A DNA stretch of 64,000 nt from Cohnella caldifontis (GCF_029360585.1 NZ_JAQZSJ010000024.1:1-64000), one strand, 5' to 3'; counted from the stretch's first letter, positions 1 to 8,937 are shown. Made by a program: numbers and translations. Notes: generated by a model not told the origin, from the sequence alone.

Positions 1-336
1 AACTAATATCCTCTTTATATTATTTAGGGCTATAGCGTCACTTACGGCCCCTATTCTCTCCAGAACCTCAATTGTCTCCTCAATGAAATATCCAGTTGAG
101 TTTTCTAAATATCCAAAAATACCATTCATATTAATTTCAGTATCAAAATCAATAAGTAATACGCAATCTCTAATCAATTGTGGAATACTGGAAAGAATCA
201 CTTTATCCCTAAGTACATGTGTTTCTTCTTCGTAAACACCTACACATATATGCTCTACTATTTCACTTGCTGAAAGACTAAATAAAAACTCATTATTCGG
301 CAACAAATTCTGCACGATAAGTCGAATATTATTCAT
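1..336 (-). CDS. DUF4375/DMP19-like protein, 3' end outside window
   Basis: The first 112 codons are visible, reading off the left edge. An ATG at 336 follows a GGGAGGG ribosome binding site at a spacing of about 6. The segment around residues 60-90 has the pattern of the DUF4375/DMP19 family (a glycine-aromatic stretch, then a glutamate-rich helix ending in an Ala-Ile-Gly turn). Proteins with this domain have no settled biochemical role and often sit beside toxin, immunity or SMI1/KNR4-like genes. Codon use is strikingly AT-rich (ATA, AGA and TTA are common) compared with every later gene, which suggests recent acquisition. The family call rests on pattern memory only. Confidence 0.55.
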   Translation of the reverse strand, partial: MNNIRLIVQNLLPNNEFLFSLSASEIVEHICVGVYEEETHVLRDKVILSSIPQLIRDCVLLIDFDTEINMNGIFGYLENSTGYFIEETIEVLERIGAVSDAIALNNIKRILV

Positions 337-573
337 TCAAACCCTCCCTGAAATACGACAATAAAACTCTTTCGCGTGGTTTCATCTAACTCCTATTCTA
401 CGAACACTGTTCATGTTACAAGATTCCAGAATTTATATTTCGAAGACCATTCGCTTTAACCTCCAACCTGCTATTTATTACGAATTCGACAAATATCCTA
501 ATTTTTCCTCTTCCGCGCACATGCTCACAGATTCAAACTGATTTCGGCGTAGGCGATCGCCGTTTACATGAGC
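337..573. other. AT-rich intergenic stretch, no gene recognised
   Basis: Apart from the ribosome binding site of the leftward gene I see no convincing coding frame. Short open frames on the minus strand have no ribosome binding site. The composition moves from AT-rich on the left to the GC-rich background on the right, as expected at an island boundary. Confidence 0.5.
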
Positions 574-606
574 AAAAAAAAGAAGTGCCCCACGAAAGGG
601 CACTTC
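574..606 (-). terminator. Rho-independent terminator of the xpaC-VWA-telA operon
   Basis: The stem AAGTGCCC/GGGCACTT lies at about 583-606. On the minus strand it is followed by a run of T (574-581). It sits about 27 bases after the telA-like stop codon. Confidence 0.9.
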
Positions 607-632
607 AAGAACTTCATCCTCCAACCAACATC

Positions 633-1772
633 TCACAACCCCAACTGATGCCCCTTTTCCAGCCGCTGAATCTGCTTCTCTCCGTCCTCGGCCAGCACGC
701 GGAATTGATCGATCGTTTCGCGCATTTTGGGCAAGGCTTCTTGTTTATAAGTGCTGATGGATTCTAGCGCGGAGAGAACGTCCGCGAAGGCTTGCTTCAA
801 GGTGTCGACGGACAGGCTGGATTCGAAAGCCTGCTTCTGGATCGCGGCGCCTTGCTCCTTTAACATGCGGGAGGTTCCGGCGATCAATTCGTTCGTCGTT
901 TGGTTCAGCAGTTCGATTTTCTTCAGGACGATCTTCTGATTGTACAGGGCGCTCGCGACGGTAACGGAGATTTTCAATGCCGATATCGTCACGTTCTTCG
1001 CCCGGTCCACGCCGCGAATCAGTTCCTTGTTGTTCCGGATGACGACTTCGATCGCCATGATCCCTTGCTGGTTGACGACCAGCATTTGCTGCAGGTCCAT
1101 CACCCTTTGGCGCAGCGGGAACAATACTTCGTCCGTGATGAATTTGATTTTGTCCGGGTCCTCGTTACGTTGCTTCGCCGCTTCGACTTGCGCTTCGATG
1201 GAGGCGTCCATCAGCATGCCGAGCTGGATTTCCTTCTGCAGCTTCTTGGTCAAATCCCGAAGCGACTGCTGCTCGATTTCGAGCGTGGTGTTATCGTTCT
1301 TCAATGTGGTCTTCCCTTTGTCCAGGGACTCCACGATATCCGCGATGACGGCGTCTGCCTTTTGGAATTTGAGAAAATAAGCGCGCAGCGGATTGAACAG
1401 TTTGCCGAGGAACCCTGTTTTCGCGAAATCGATCATGCTGGGATCCAAATCTTTCAATTGCGTATGCAACTCGGCGAGCCCCTTGGCCACCTGCCCGCCG
1501 TCATCTCCGGTTTTGGAGAGATTGCCGACCGACACTTGGAGTAAGGCGTTCTTGTTGGACGACTGTTTCATCGTCTGCATGCCGAAGCTTTCGATGGAAT
1601 TCAAGATTTCTTTCCGCTTCTCCAGCGACTCCAGATCAAGATCCATGATCGCGGCTACGTTGGAGTCGGCCAGTTCTTGCAGTTTGGCCACTTCTTCCGG
1701 AACGGGCTTCACCTCTTGCTCGATGGCTTTCTTGATTTCTTGCGGGTCTACGACTTCCATTGAAAATGACAT
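633..1772 (-). CDS. TelA/YaaN family protein (toxic anion resistance, tellurite-associated)
   Basis: A 379-residue soluble, charged, mostly helical protein of the TelA family, matching B. subtilis YaaN in length and pattern: helical coiled-coil stretches, the central hydrophobic segment after residue 120, and an alanine/glutamate-rich middle. Family members are linked to tellurite and cell-envelope chemical stress; the biochemical activity is unknown. I chose the second ATG (1772) because AGGAGG lies 6 bases before it but directly against the ATG at 1778. It is the last gene of a three-gene operon behind the VWA/substrate-binding fusion (20 bases upstream) and an XpaC-like gene. This mirrors xpaC-yaaN of B. 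subtilis with an inserted middle gene. Confidence 0.88.
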   Translation of the reverse strand: MSFSMEVVDPQEIKKAIEQEVKPVPEEVAKLQELADSNVAAIMDLDLESLEKRKEILNSIESFGMQTMKQSSNKNALLQVSVGNLSKTGDDGGQVAKGLAELHTQLKDLDPSMIDFAKTGFLGKLFNPLRAYFLKFQKADAVIADIVESLDKGKTTLKNDNTTLEIEQQSLRDLTKKLQKEIQLGMLMDASIEAQVEAAKQRNEDPDKIKFITDEVLFPLRQRVMDLQQMLVVNQQGIMAIEVVIRNNKELIRGVDRAKNVTISALKISVTVASALYNQKIVLKKIELLNQTTNELIAGTSRMLKEQGAAIQKQAFESSLSVDTLKQAFADVLSALESISTYKQEALPKMRETIDQFRVLAEDGEKQIQRLEKGHQLGL

Positions 1773-1792
1773 CTTCATCCTCCTCGTTATTC

Positions 1793-3475
1793 TTACATTT
1801 GAACGTTAAACAGACTGCCGATTTTGTAGACCACGTCGTCGGTGTCCGCATTGATGCTCGCCGCTTCGTTGATGCTCGATATGCTCTTCAGCGCCTCGAT
1901 ATTGGCGTTGTAGCCGATGGTGTAGATAGGAATGCGATAGTTCTCGATCAGTCCGCGAATGTCTTGGAGCGTGTATCCCCGGTTCGTCTCGCCGTCGCTA
2001 AGCACGAAAATCAGGGGTTTGACCTGAGGGTTCTTCGCCATTTCGTCTTCCAGCATCTTGATTGCTGCGACGATCCCGTTAAACGTAGCCGTGCCTCCGC
2101 TGGCCTCCAGGCTTTCCACGGCACCGACGAACATGGACTGTTGATTGGCGTCGAATTTTCCGATGGGCAGATGAATCGTGACCTGATCCGAGTAAGAGAC
2201 GAGTCCGATGCTATTGTCTTTGCCGAGATATTTTTGACCTTTGATTAACGATTCTTTTAACTTCATTAGCGGTTCGCCATCCATGCTGCCTGATACGTCG
2301 GCGACGAACACCGCCGCGATGCTTTTATCTCCGTTCTTCTTCTCTTTCCATATTTTCTGCGCGGAGATCAGCGTGCTGCCGTCAACGGGCTCCAGTTCTT
2401 GCTTGTAGTTTTCCAAATTGTTGAAGCCTTTGTCTTTCGCGGCCGTTTGGTACTTTTCCTGTTGGACGAACTCTGCGAACTTCTTGATGACGTCCAGTTT
2501 TTCTTTCGGCAGATCGCCTAACGCGTACAGAGGGCTGTCATGCCGGAATCCGAAAGGCGTGAAGACGTAATCGTTCTTCAGCTCCGCCGCGTTGATAAAT
2601 GTTTGATACTCCAGAACGAACCCGTCCAGCCGGCCGGAAGTCGCCGCGTCGCGCATTTGGATCGTGGTCGAAGCGATAAAAGGAACGTTGGCTTGGAATT
2701 GCTCGAACCCTTGGACCGCTTGTTCTCCTAACGGATTCGCAGGATCGAACGTATAGAGCGCCGTAACGAGAAAGTTCAAGCCGGTTGAACTGGCGAAAGG
2801 ATCCGTATAGCCCATCGAGAATTCGTTGTTCGAAATCGCCTCGGTGACGGTCTTCACGTTCACCGATCCGTACTTCTGAACCAGGGTGTCATGTTTCGAC
2901 TTGGAAATGACGATGCCCGGAACGTTGCCTACAAGTCTCTTCGCGATCAGTTCCGTTTTGACGCCGCTCGCTTTGACCATTTCGCCCCAAAGTTCATTGG
3001 AAGGGGTAAACGCGTCCGGAACGTACTTTTTCGATTTGATATAATCCGTTGCGGTTCCCGATGCGATGTTGCGGATTTTCACGGATGCCGGTTTCCCGTT
3101 GACGACGATGTTGGCGTTGTTAAACGCGGTCGCCGTTTCCGTTAGCCACCCGTCCACGCCGGATCCGGATTTCTCGGTCGAGGAGAAAATTTCCACGAAA
3201 TTGTCCGTCGTGTTCTCTACCGTGATCGGGAACTTGGAGATGTCCGGCAGCGTATCCGCTACGTTGACGGGATCCAGGTCGATCTGTCCTTTAATCGGAT
3301 CCGCGCTTAAGGGAGCGATTTTCGCATACAGTTTGTTCAGCTTCTTCCCCGCGTCCTCGGCCGTGACCTGGTCTTTCGATTTCCCCCAGTTCGAGGTTGC
3401 GTTGACCCCGAAGTAGACCAGGGCGAACACAACGACGAGCAAAACGGCGGAAACGAAGAGAAATTTCTTATTCAT
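1793..3475 (-). CDS. Membrane-anchored substrate-binding plus von Willebrand factor A fusion
   Basis: 560 residues. A signal anchor spans residues 4-24, a periplasmic-binding-like region (SBP_bac_11 type) covers roughly 80-365, and a C-terminal VWA domain covers about 385-555. The VWA domain has a complete metal-ion-dependent adhesion site: DVSGSMDG, the threonine of the SGGTATF segment, and the aspartate of LSDGE. The protein is therefore predicted to sit outside the membrane, bind a small ligand through the first domain and a protein partner through the second. It starts 10 bases after the XpaC-like gene with an AGAGGTG ribosome binding site, and a TelA-like gene follows. The ligand cannot be read from sequence. 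Confidence 0.85.
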   Translation of the reverse strand: MNKKFLFVSAVLLVVVFALVYFGVNATSNWGKSKDQVTAEDAGKKLNKLYAKIAPLSADPIKGQIDLDPVNVADTLPDISKFPITVENTTDNFVEIFSSTEKSGSGVDGWLTETATAFNNANIVVNGKPASVKIRNIASGTATDYIKSKKYVPDAFTPSNELWGEMVKASGVKTELIAKRLVGNVPGIVISKSKHDTLVQKYGSVNVKTVTEAISNNEFSMGYTDPFASSTGLNFLVTALYTFDPANPLGEQAVQGFEQFQANVPFIASTTIQMRDAATSGRLDGFVLEYQTFINAAELKNDYVFTPFGFRHDSPLYALGDLPKEKLDVIKKFAEFVQQEKYQTAAKDKGFNNLENYKQELEPVDGSTLISAQKIWKEKKNGDKSIAAVFVADVSGSMDGEPLMKLKESLIKGQKYLGKDNSIGLVSYSDQVTIHLPIGKFDANQQSMFVGAVESLEASGGTATFNGIVAAIKMLEDEMAKNPQVKPLIFVLSDGETNRGYTLQDIRGLIENYRIPIYTIGYNANIEALKSISSINEAASINADTDDVVYKIGSLFNVQM

Positions 3476-3485
3476 CGAAACACCT

Positions 3486-4301
3486 CTATTGTTTATAAAG
3501 TTTGGTTTGTTTGATCAACAAATCGATTTCCTGCATGCCCGGCATATTCTCGATATCTCCCGGGCTCAGGCTGTCCAGGTTGGAGATTTCGACCAACAAC
3601 TTATCCAACTTCAGCAAAATTTCCTCATTCGTGTCGACGCAGTTTTTGAGGAAAGCCAGAAAGTCGTTGTACAACGTCGCTCTTTCCTGGAGTACGTCTG
3701 GGGATAAGCGGGTTTTTCTGCGTGCCATCGCGCGTTCGAAATCTCTCTCGTCGACGACGGACAATCGGTTCAAAAGACTTCTGATGTTGAGGTAAAACAG
3801 CTTTTCAACCTCTTCCGTTACGGAAGCGAATTTCTTATGGCTCATTTCCTCGGGCGCGAACCTTTGATTCAGCACGTTAAATAAAGTTTCCTTCTTCTTG
3901 CGGATTCGTTCGATCTGCTCGAGAATTAAGGCGATGTCGTCTTCCACCCCTACGATTCTTCTGAAACGCCTAAGCGCCTCGGGATATTCGTCGTAGGACT
4001 GAGGCAATTTCGCTTGGATGTGGACCGGTTTTCTCATTAAGATCATGTTGCACCCGTAAATGACGGCAAGGGCGCTGGCGAGTAGCAAGGTGACGCCGAT
4101 CGCGGTCGATAATGCGTTCTCGCCGATCGTGATTCCCACGAACCCCGGCGAGAGGATGATAATATTGAATATGGCTGCGCCAATGATCAGTGAGAGAAGC
4201 TTCATCCATTTCGCAGTCGTCAATTCATAGCCCTCCCTGGTGCCCTCACTCGTAATACGTAGATTCAGCCAAAATGGTACATTTTTCTTTGGAAAAGGCA
4301 T
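3486..4301 (-). CDS. xpaC: XpaC-like membrane protein (5-bromo-4-chloroindolyl phosphate hydrolysis family)
   Basis: 271 residues with two adjacent membrane segments at about 37-57 and 63-88, then a soluble helical C-terminal region of about 180 residues rich in Arg, Glu and Leu. This matches the XpaC family, named after hydrolysis of an indolyl phosphate dye in B. subtilis; a real enzymatic role is not established. It is the first gene of the operon, with an AAAGGGAAT ribosome binding site before ATG 4301. Linkage to a TelA homologue, as in B. subtilis xpaC-yaaN, supports the assignment and suggests a shared envelope-stress role. Confidence 0.8.
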   Translation of the reverse strand: MPFPKKNVPFWLNLRITSEGTREGYELTTAKWMKLLSLIIGAAIFNIIILSPGFVGITIGENALSTAIGVTLLLASALAVIYGCNMILMRKPVHIQAKLPQSYDEYPEALRRFRRIVGVEDDIALILEQIERIRKKKETLFNVLNQRFAPEEMSHKKFASVTEEVEKLFYLNIRSLLNRLSVVDERDFERAMARRKTRLSPDVLQERATLYNDFLAFLKNCVDTNEEILLKLDKLLVEISNLDSLSPGDIENMPGMQEIDLLIKQTKLYKQ

Positions 4302-4427
4302 GGCCTATTCCCTTTATTCGACAACATTGGCCAAGCCTCCTTCCGATTTCGTTCATTTCCTGAAAAGGTCGTATCATTTATTGCTGTATGTATGGAATCG
4401 GCAAACGATACCCGTCAATCATCATGC

Positions 4428-4468
4428 GAGATAAAATGATACAGACGCCGCCCGGATGGCGACGCCTG
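4428..4468 (-). terminator. Terminator after the ABC-2 permease gene
   Basis: An 11-bp hairpin at 4442-4468 has two apparent mismatches that become G-U pairs in the minus-strand transcript, so it folds only in that direction. A T-rich stretch follows. It closes the four-gene module at 4500-7839. Confidence 0.7.
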
Positions 4469-4499
4469 CATGGTTTTCCATATAGCGATCACGGTCATT

Positions 4500-5180
4500 T
4501 CAAACATCCACATGCTCCACTCGGCGAATCGTGAAATAGGCGACCAGGATCCCGATGACGCCGAGCGCGACGGGCACCGCGATGATGGAGCCTAACGTCG
4601 ACCCGTTATTGCCGGCATTGAGCAGAACGGCGATGATGATGGACGACACGATGGTGGCCGGCACGGACTTTTTGCGCATTCCGAAGTACAGCGGGATCAG
4701 CGCCAACCCCGTGTTGGCAGCGGCATGGACGACGAGCCGCAGCGCTTGGCTCGCGACAAGTTCGTTCGTCAGCTCATCCGTAAAGATCGGCCATTGCTCG
4801 TTGTACCAATAGAAGCCAGCCGAGACCAGCACGTTCGTCAATACGATCAGAACGAACGTCACCGCGCAAACGATGAGCAATTTGGCCAACATCAGCTTTT
4901 TCCGGTTGATCGGGTACGTGAACAGGATCGTGATCGTGTTGCTGCGATACTCTTCCACCACGAACCTCGACAGCAGCACGGACGCGAAGACGACGTAGGT
5001 CGCATTGGTCAGAAACTCGATAACGGAGAATGCATTGGCATAACCCGTGAATGCCTCTTCTCCGTCCGTATTGCCGACCATCAGCACGAACCCGAAAATC
5101 GCTAGGCTGGCGATTACGAACGTATATAAGGCGCCGCGCAAACTGTGCTTTTTCAACTCCAATTTAACGAGATGCTTCAC
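4500..5180 (-). CDS. ABC-2 type transporter permease, partner of the BcrA-like ATPase
   Basis: 226 residues, almost entirely membrane-spanning (about six segments), with the layout of ABC-2 permeases of bacitracin/lantibiotic export systems (BcrB, NisG/SpaG type). The GTG start at 5180 follows GGGAGG at a spacing of 8 and lies inside the ATPase gene, giving a 17-base overlap and probable translational coupling. With the ATPase it should form an exporter or detoxification complex in the plasma membrane. The upstream response regulator and kinase suggest induction by a peptide antibiotic or other envelope-active compound. The substrate is inferred from the module type only. Confidence 0.8.
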   Translation of the reverse strand: MKHLVKLELKKHSLRGALYTFVIASLAIFGFVLMVGNTDGEEAFTGYANAFSVIEFLTNATYVVFASVLLSRFVVEEYRSNTITILFTYPINRKKLMLAKLLIVCAVTFVLIVLTNVLVSAGFYWYNEQWPIFTDELTNELVASQALRLVVHAAANTGLALIPLYFGMRKKSVPATIVSSIIIAVLLNAGNNGSTLGSIIAVPVALGVIGILVAYFTIRRVEHVDV

Positions 5181-6099
5181 GGGCTTCGCCTCCCTGGATC
5201 AATTTCAGGAAATAGTCTTCGAGCGTATGGCTCTTCTTATTGAAGGACTCGACGGATACGCCGCCCACGATCAATGCTTTCGCGATGTCGCTTTGCGGCA
5301 ATTTCCGCTCGTAGATTCGAATAAGGCCGCTGTCTTCGAGGATCCGGAAGTTGCGGATATTCAGGCCCTTCTCCAGAATGAAGGCCGCCTTCGTCAGGTC
5401 CCGGGTCGTCAGCTCCAAGTATTCGGTCTGCCTTCCGCGGATCGCTTCCATGGACACTTCTTCCACCAGCTTCCCGCCCTGGATGACGCCGATCGTGTTC
5501 GCGATCTGTTCCATCTCCCCCAAGATATGGCTGGAGATGAGCATCGTGATGCCGTACTGCGTACTCAGCATGACGAACAGGTCCCGCAGCTCGCGGATGC
5601 CGACAGGATCGAGTCCGTTGATCGGCTCATCCAGGATCAGCAGCTCCGGTTTCGTGGCGATGGCTCTCGCGATGCCCAGCCTCTGCTTCATGCCGAGCGA
5701 GAAATGTTTCACCGGCTTGCGTTCGACGTTCTTTAGATTTACCAGCTCCAACGCCTCGCGGATGGCATTGCGGTTATAGAACCCCATGTACTCGCAATGC
5801 AGCTCGAGGTTCTCCCGCGCGGTCAGTCTGTCGTAGAAGATCGGGTTTTCGATGATGCTCCCCATTCGCTTCAGCACTTCATACGAAGTCGGCGTCAACC
5901 TCTCGCCCAAAATCTCGATCTCGCCGCTCGTCGGCTTGATGAGGTTGGTCAGCATTTTCATGACCGTCGTCTTGCCCGCGCCGTTCGGACCGACGAATCC
6001 GTAAATTTCTCCCTTCCGGATGTTCATGCTAACGTTCGACACGGCTTCTTTCCCGCGGTAGCTCTTCGTCAACTGGTACGTGCGCAGAATGTGCGTCAT
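5164..6099 (-). CDS. ABC transporter ATP-binding protein, BcrA/NodI-like
   Basis: 311 residues. Walker A (GPNGAGKTT) lies near residue 38, the signature motif is FSLGMKQRLG, Walker B ends LLILDEP, and the switch histidine is in ISSH. The extra C-terminal region of about 90 residues is typical of the BcrA/drug-export group. ATG 6099 follows AAGGGGATGG. It would drive the downstream permease, whose start overlaps its end. The neighbouring kinase/regulator pair supports a role in resistance to peptide antibiotics rather than nutrient import. Confidence 0.85.
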   Translation of the reverse strand: MTHILRTYQLTKSYRGKEAVSNVSMNIRKGEIYGFVGPNGAGKTTVMKMLTNLIKPTSGEIEILGERLTPTSYEVLKRMGSIIENPIFYDRLTARENLELHCEYMGFYNRNAIREALELVNLKNVERKPVKHFSLGMKQRLGIARAIATKPELLILDEPINGLDPVGIRELRDLFVMLSTQYGITMLISSHILGEMEQIANTIGVIQGGKLVEEVSMEAIRGRQTEYLELTTRDLTKAAFILEKGLNIRNFRILEDSGLIRIYERKLPQSDIAKALIVGGVSVESFNKKSHTLEDYFLKLIQGGEAREASR

Positions 6100-6178
6100 T
6101 TTCCATCCCCTTCCTGTTCCTTGATTTCATTGTATCCGGGGATTCTCTCTCTTTTCTGTCTCGTTTCTTACGAAAATC

Positions 6179-7141
6179 TTACTTCGATTCCGATAACGGC
6201 AGCCGAACGTTCAGTTTCGGGAAACGCACGGTAAACGTCGTTCGTTCATACGGTTTGCTGTCCACTTGGATCCTGCCGTCCATCTGTTCCGTCAGCCGCT
6301 TGGCGATGGTCAGGCCCAGACCGCTCCCAACGGCGGCCGCGCTCCGGGAATCGTCCAGCATGTACAACCGTTCGAAAATGCGTTCCCGTTCCGTCTCGCC
6401 GATGCCCCTGCCCCGGTCCCAAACCTCGATATACGCATGGTCCTCGTCCTGACGCACCGTCATGCCGATCGCGTTCCCTTCGGCTCCGTACCGGACGGCG
6501 TTGGAAATCAGATTGTCCAAAATGCGACGCAGCGCTTCTTCGTCTACCTTGACGTAGATGGGGGCTTCCGGAATGTCGATCGACACTTCCAATCCTTTGT
6601 CCGTCCAAACGTCGTAATACCCGAGCACGGTATTCCGGCAAACTTCGTTCAGATGCACGTTTCTTCGTTCCAACGGCCAGTCGCCGGATTCGAGCTTCGC
6701 CAGATCGAACAGCCTGCCCATGAGCGCGGAAACTTCCACCGCTTTCGATTTGGCTTTGGCCAGCAATTCGTCCTTCTCCTCATCGGACAAGTTCCGGTTA
6801 TATTGGATCGTCTCGATATACCCGATGACGACCGCCAGCGGCGTCCTCAGATCGTGGGCCACGTTCGTCAGCATTTTACGCATCGACTGCTTGATCCGCG
6901 CGCTGTCGGCGGCCGATTCATGGTTGAAGGCAAGAAACCGGTTGATGCCGATCAGCATGTCCCGCAGCTCCGGATCGGCCGTAACGAGCAACAGACGTTC
7001 GTTCGTCTTCTCCGACTGGATGCCGTTTAGCTTCTCGTTGATATAGCGAAGGCCGGCATTTCGTCTCGCCGTGATCCGGTATTGCGCAAAATGGACGAAT
7101 AACGACAACAGGAGCAGCCCGCATAATACGTATGCGATCAT
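6179..7141 (-). CDS. Sensor histidine kinase of the BcrA-like module
   Basis: 320 residues with one N-terminal membrane segment (about 1-20) and no visible extracellular domain. A HisKA domain follows, with the phospho-accepting histidine at residue 96 (VAHDLRTPL), then an HATPase domain with N, G1 and G2 boxes (NLISNAVRYG, DRGRGIG, GSGLGLTI). The missing sensor domain resembles kinases that sense through their partner transporter or within the membrane. The start overlaps the regulator stop as ATGA. The kinase-ATPase-permease order points to autogenous induction of the exporter. The ligand is unknown. Confidence 0.88.
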   Translation of the reverse strand: MIAYVLCGLLLLSLFVHFAQYRITARRNAGLRYINEKLNGIQSEKTNERLLLVTADPELRDMLIGINRFLAFNHESAADSARIKQSMRKMLTNVAHDLRTPLAVVIGYIETIQYNRNLSDEEKDELLAKAKSKAVEVSALMGRLFDLAKLESGDWPLERRNVHLNEVCRNTVLGYYDVWTDKGLEVSIDIPEAPIYVKVDEEALRRILDNLISNAVRYGAEGNAIGMTVRQDEDHAYIEVWDRGRGIGETERERIFERLYMLDDSRSAAAVGSGLGLTIAKRLTEQMDGRIQVDSKPYERTTFTVRFPKLNVRLPLSESK

Positions 7142-7839
7142 CCGGGCTCTCCCAGTTTATAGCCGATCCCCCACAACGTTTTGATATACCGGGGCGCGGA
7201 AGGATCGTCTTCGATTTTTTCCCGGAGCCGGCGCATGTGGACGTTGATGACGTTCTCGTCTCCGTAGTAGGCTTCGTTCCAGATCGATTCGTAGATTTGC
7301 CCCTTCGTGTACACCCGTTTCGGATTCGCGGCGAACAGCTTCAAGATCCGGAATTCCGTCGCGGTCAGCTTGATGTCCTTGCCGTTCTTCGTCACCGTAA
7401 AGTTATCCGTATCGATGACCAAGTCGAACACGCGGATGATCGCGGGCTCATGGGCTTGCGCCGACTGCGAAGTCAACTTGGAGCGGCGGATCGCCGCTTT
7501 GACCCGCGCGGTCAATTCGATCAGGGAGAACGGTTTGGCGAGATAGTCGTCTGCCCCGAATCCGAGCCCCAGCGCCTTGTCCACGTCGCCGTCCTTCGCC
7601 GACACGATCAGGACGGGAACCCAGCTCTTCGTTCGGATTTGCTGCAGAATCTCCATTCCTCCCGCAACCGGCAGCATCAGGTCGAGAATGATCAAATCGA
7701 ATGCGTGTTGGGCGAACAGTCTGCTCGCTTCTCCCCCGTCGAAAGCCGTTGCGACTTGGTATCCTTCCATCGTCAAATGCCCGGCCACGATCTCGCTTAA
7801 GCTCCGGTCATCTTCGACCAGCAGTATGGTTTCCGCCAT
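7138..7839 (-). CDS. OmpR/PhoB-family response regulator of the BcrA-like module
   Basis: 233 residues: receiver domain with phosphorylation site Asp53 (IILDLMLP) and an acidic pair near residues 9-10, then a C-terminal winged helix of the Trans_Reg_C type. I chose ATG 7839 because an AGGCGG ribosome binding site precedes it; an upstream in-frame start at 7893 adds residues foreign to the family. It is the first gene of the four-gene run. AT-rich sequence upstream (7850-7920) probably holds the promoter, but I could not fix its boxes. Confidence 0.88.
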   Translation of the reverse strand: MAETILLVEDDRSLSEIVAGHLTMEGYQVATAFDGGEASRLFAQHAFDLIILDLMLPVAGGMEILQQIRTKSWVPVLIVSAKDGDVDKALGLGFGADDYLAKPFSLIELTARVKAAIRRSKLTSQSAQAHEPAIIRVFDLVIDTDNFTVTKNGKDIKLTATEFRILKLFAANPKRVYTKGQIYESIWNEAYYGDENVINVHMRRLREKIEDDPSAPRYIKTLWGIGYKLGEPG

Positions 7840-7961
7840 CTTGCACCGCCTAGAATATAAAAGTAAACCTGCATTTGCCAATGTTGCCAACAAGCGATAT
7901 TATATCATAATTTAACTGCCGTAATTTACCAATTATGAGGTAAGAGCGAACAACCATAAAT

Positions 7962-7988
7962 GAAAAAAGCCGCGTTTTCACGCGGACT
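7962..7988 (-). terminator. Terminator of the metallo-hydrolase gene
   Basis: A short GC hairpin (CCGCG/CGCGG core, one bulge) at about 7968-7988 is followed on the minus strand by six T (7963-7968). It lies 11 bases after the stop of the hydrolase gene. Confidence 0.8.
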
Positions 7989-7998
7989 TGTCACGGTT

Positions 7999-8937
7999 TT
8001 ATTCGTTTCCGATATCGTCTTCCGACCACGACTTCGTTCGACCGAGTTCCATCGTCCACAGCTTCTCCCGCGGCAATCCGCGCCGCGCCCATTCGGCAAG
8101 CAGCCGGTCCAACGCTTCCTTCGGCGTATCGTCGGCAAGCCGGAAGGCATCGTAATGCATCGGCACGAATACGCTCGCTCCCACGTCCTCGAATGTCTGC
8201 ACCGCCTCTTCCGGCGTCATATGCGAGCTCCCCATGAACCACTCCGGCTCATACGCTCCGATCGGGATCAGGGCAACGCGGATGTCTCCGTACTTCGCGC
8301 TGATTTCGCGAAAGATGCCGTCATAGCCGCTGTCGCCGGCAAAATACAGGCAATCTTCCTTATGGCGCATGACCCAGCCGCCCCAATGGGACGTATTCGT
8401 ATCCCAAGGCGTCCTTCGCGTCCAATGCTTGGCCGGTACGAAGCCGAACGTGACGTCTTCAACTTGCGTCTCGGACCACCAGGAAAGCTCCTGGACACGG
8501 CGGAACCCTTTGCGGCGGAACCAACCGGCAAGTCCGTCCGGCACGAGGGCGAGAAAATCGCCCGGAAGGCGGCGAAGGCTGCCTAAATGGAGATGGTCGT
8601 AATGGGCATGGGACAATACGACAACGTCGATCGGCGGCAGTGATTGAATGGGAAGGCCCGGCGGCGTCAGCCGCGAAGAGAATCCCATCCTTGCTGCCCA
8701 TACCGGATCCGTCACGATGTTAAGCCCGCCGAGCTGTACGAGAAACGTCGAGTGTCCGATAAACGTCACGGTCGGCTTTTCCCGGTTGCCGGACAAGAAC
8801 GCCGGATCCGGCTCTACACGCGGTACGGTATAAGACAAATCCTTCTTCTTCGCCCGGCGCTCCTTCTGCCATTGCCGCATTTCCGCGAACGATCTGAGAT
8901 TGGATGAGCCGTCTGCATTTACGAACTTTTTCGCCAT
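7999..8937 (-). CDS. Metallo-beta-lactamase-fold hydrolase (NAPE-PLD/UlaG-like)
   Basis: About 312 residues. The metal-binding set of this fold is complete: HAHYDH near residue 105, an aspartate in FAGDSGYDG, and the histidine of MHYDAF near the C terminus. The GHSTFL and TDPVW segments near the start are typical of the N-acyl-phosphatidylethanolamine phospholipase D / L-ascorbate-6-phosphate lactonase group. The protein appears cytoplasmic. The start is uncertain: ATG 8937 has AAGGAG 15 bases upstream, while a TTG at 8961 has no usable site. It lies about 50 bases behind a small lipoprotein gene and probably shares its transcript. The substrate cannot be named. Confidence 0.82.
   Translation of the reverse strand: MAKKFVNADGSSNLRSFAEMRQWQKERRAKKKDLSYTVPRVEPDPAFLSGNREKPTVTFIGHSTFLVQLGGLNIVTDPVWAARMGFSSRLTPPGLPIQSLPPIDVVVLSHAHYDHLHLGSLRRLPGDFLALVPDGLAGWFRRKGFRRVQELSWWSETQVEDVTFGFVPAKHWTRRTPWDTNTSHWGGWVMRHKEDCLYFAGDSGYDGIFREISAKYGDIRVALIPIGAYEPEWFMGSSHMTPEEAVQTFEDVGASVFVPMHYDAFRLADDTPKEALDRLLAEWARRGLPREKLWTMELGRTKSWSEDDIGNE

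Noticed and set aside
552-561. GGCGATCGCC palindrome, like a highly iterated palindrome
   Set aside because: A single isolated copy in this intergenic region; no sign of a repeat family.
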